Origin: Planctomycetota bacterium
GTDB lineage: Bacteria > Planctomycetota > UBA1135 > UBA2386
Reading direction: 5' to 3'
Length of the DNA stretch: 8,595 nt
Assembly (NCBI GenBank): GCA_947455805.1
Contig: CANGSN010000108.1
Coordinates: 1 to 8,595 of the forward strand
Shown here: positions 7,748-8,595 of the stretch, one piece after another
Layout of the letters: each line of letters starts with the position of its first letter
Numbering within the stretch: the first letter of the stretch is position 1
Position numbers and translations under genes: made by a program
The notes under the pieces: generated by a model
The model's database searches: none
Told to the model about the DNA's origin: nothing
Seen by the model: the letters and a program-made list of their open reading frames with translations, nothing else

Positions 7748-8595
7748 CTACGCGTCCGGCGGCGCCGACGGCCGGCTGCGCACGCTGGTCGCGAGCACGG
7801 TGCCGAGGATCAGCGCCCCGCCGCCGAGCGCCAGCGCGTGCGGCCGTTCGCCGTGCACGAGCCACGCCAGCAACGAGTTGAGCACCGGCTCGACCATCAT
7901 CACCAGCGACGCGCGCATCGCCGGCACGTGCTGGATGGTGCGCACCAGGATGGCGTAGGCGAGGCCGACCTGGAACACGCCGAGCACGACGATCACCAGC
8001 CAGTCCTGCGCGCTGCCGAGGATCGGCGCGTCGAACCACGGCAGGAAGCCGAGCGACAGTGCCACCGGGAACGTCAGTGCGTTGCCCCACGCGATCGCCG
8101 CGCACTGCGCCTGGTCGTCGCCTTTCGACAGCTTGCGCAGGCCGAGCAGCAGCAGCGCGTAGCTGACGCCGGACGCGACCGCGAACCAGTCGCCGAGGCG
8201 CGGGTTCGGCGCCGTCGCCTGCACTTCGGTCGGCGCCACGAAGAACAGCGCCATGCCAGCACCGACGCCGAGCAGCGTCACGAAGTCGCGGTGCGTCGGC
8301 CGTTCGTGCAGCAGCCACGGGCCGAACAGCACGATCCACAGCGGCGCCGCCGACTGCAGGAAGATCGCGTTCGCGGCGGGGGTCAGCGAGTTGGCGACGA
8401 CGAACAGCACCGTGGCGCCGAAGTAGGCGGGTGCGAGCAGCAGCATGCGGCCGGTCGGCCAGCGCCGCGCCGCCGGCAGCATGACGAAGATCGCCAGTGC
8501 GGCGATGGCGGCGCGGATGCCGGCGCGTTCGAGCGCGGGGAACGCGCAGAGCTTCAGCAGCGTGCCGCCCGAGGCGAACAGCGCAGCGGTCAGCA
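7748..8595 (-). CDS. DMT-superfamily (EamA) transporter, N-terminus outside window
   Basis: The frame is open from the right edge to TAG 7748-7750. It gives 281 visible residues of a family usually about 290-300 long, so only a short N-terminal piece is missing. The first visible residues, LTAALFASGGTLLKLCAFPA, continue into GIRAAIAALAIFVMLPAARR and fit the first two helices of an EamA repeat. Each half ends in the family's 'P......L...ERP' signature: APLWIVLFGPWLLHERPTHR in repeat 1 and VEPVLNSLLAWLVHGERPHA in repeat 2. About ten membrane segments are expected, and most are visible as hydrophobic blocks. Members export amino acids or other metabolites; the substrate here cannot be told. An internal ATG at 8482 should not be taken as the start, because the upstream codons encode family-like helices. 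The secreted-protein gene follows on the same strand. Confidence 0.88.
   Translation of the reverse strand, partial: LTAALFASGGTLLKLCAFPALERAGIRAAIAALAIFVMLPAARRWPTGRMLLLAPAYFGATVLFVVANSLTPAANAIFLQSAAPLWIVLFGPWLLHERPTHRDFVTLLGVGAGMALFFVAPTEVQATAPNPRLGDWFAVASGVSYALLLLGLRKLSKGDDQAQCAAIAWGNALTFPVALSLGFLPWFDAPILGSAQDWLVIVVLGVFQVGLAYAILVRTIQHVPAMRASLVMMVEPVLNSLLAWLVHGERPHALALGGGALILGTVLATSVRSRPSAPPDA

Noticed and set aside
6459..8339. Long minus-strand frame (626 codons) across the secreted-protein and transporter genes
   Set aside because: Low-complexity Arg/Ala translation overlapping two genes with a clear signal peptide and clear EamA motifs in another frame.

Overview
This window is a gene-dense, high-GC stretch of bacterial chromosome. 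Hand-counted lines average about 72% GC, except for a central stretch near 63%. I lean towards a Planctomycetota bacterium. The secreted protein at 6758-7663 ends in a beta-rich module of a kind I associate with secreted proteins of that phylum. The membrane-anchored protein at 4331-5548 ends in a 'DP..G.PL......G...L.SVG' tail that I also associate with planctomycete proteins. Most starts lack a clear Shine-Dalgarno sequence. This placement comes from recalled family patterns, not a search, and another high-GC phylum is possible.

Layout. Position 1-87 (+) is the tail of an unidentified gene. Position 182-1792 (+) is the carboxyltransferase (beta) subunit of a methylcrotonyl-CoA carboxylase-type enzyme of leucine catabolism; its biotin-carrying partner is not in the window. 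It is followed on the same strand by a DUF4262 protein (1854-2327) and a 66-residue two-helix membrane protein (2324-2524) that starts inside the DUF4262 stop codon (TTGA overlap). A hairpin holding both convergent stop codons (2516-2540) separates this group from a minus-strand group.

The minus-strand group, in transcription order, is a membrane-anchored protein of unknown function (5548-4331), an ABC/SMC-like AAA_21-type ATPase (4276-3080) and a DUF4276 protein with TOPRIM-like acidic motifs (3083-2532). The last two overlap by ATGA and form an ATPase plus putative TOPRIM nuclease pair. This is the architecture shared by OLD, Gabija and PARIS anti-phage systems, and the pair has lower GC than its flanks. 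It is the best candidate in the window for an under-described defence module.

To the right, a YheT-type alpha/beta hydrolase (5701-6765, +) is divergent from the membrane-anchored gene. Its last 8 bases overlap the end of a secreted two-module protein on the minus strand (6758-7663). A DMT/EamA-family transporter (minus, 7748 to the window edge) is cut by the right boundary, and an imperfect 16-bp tandem repeat abuts its stop codon. No tRNA, rRNA, CRISPR array or insertion sequence is visible. No stretch above 300 bases lacks a gene; the longest gaps are 88-181 and 5549-5700, where I see no convincing promoter.
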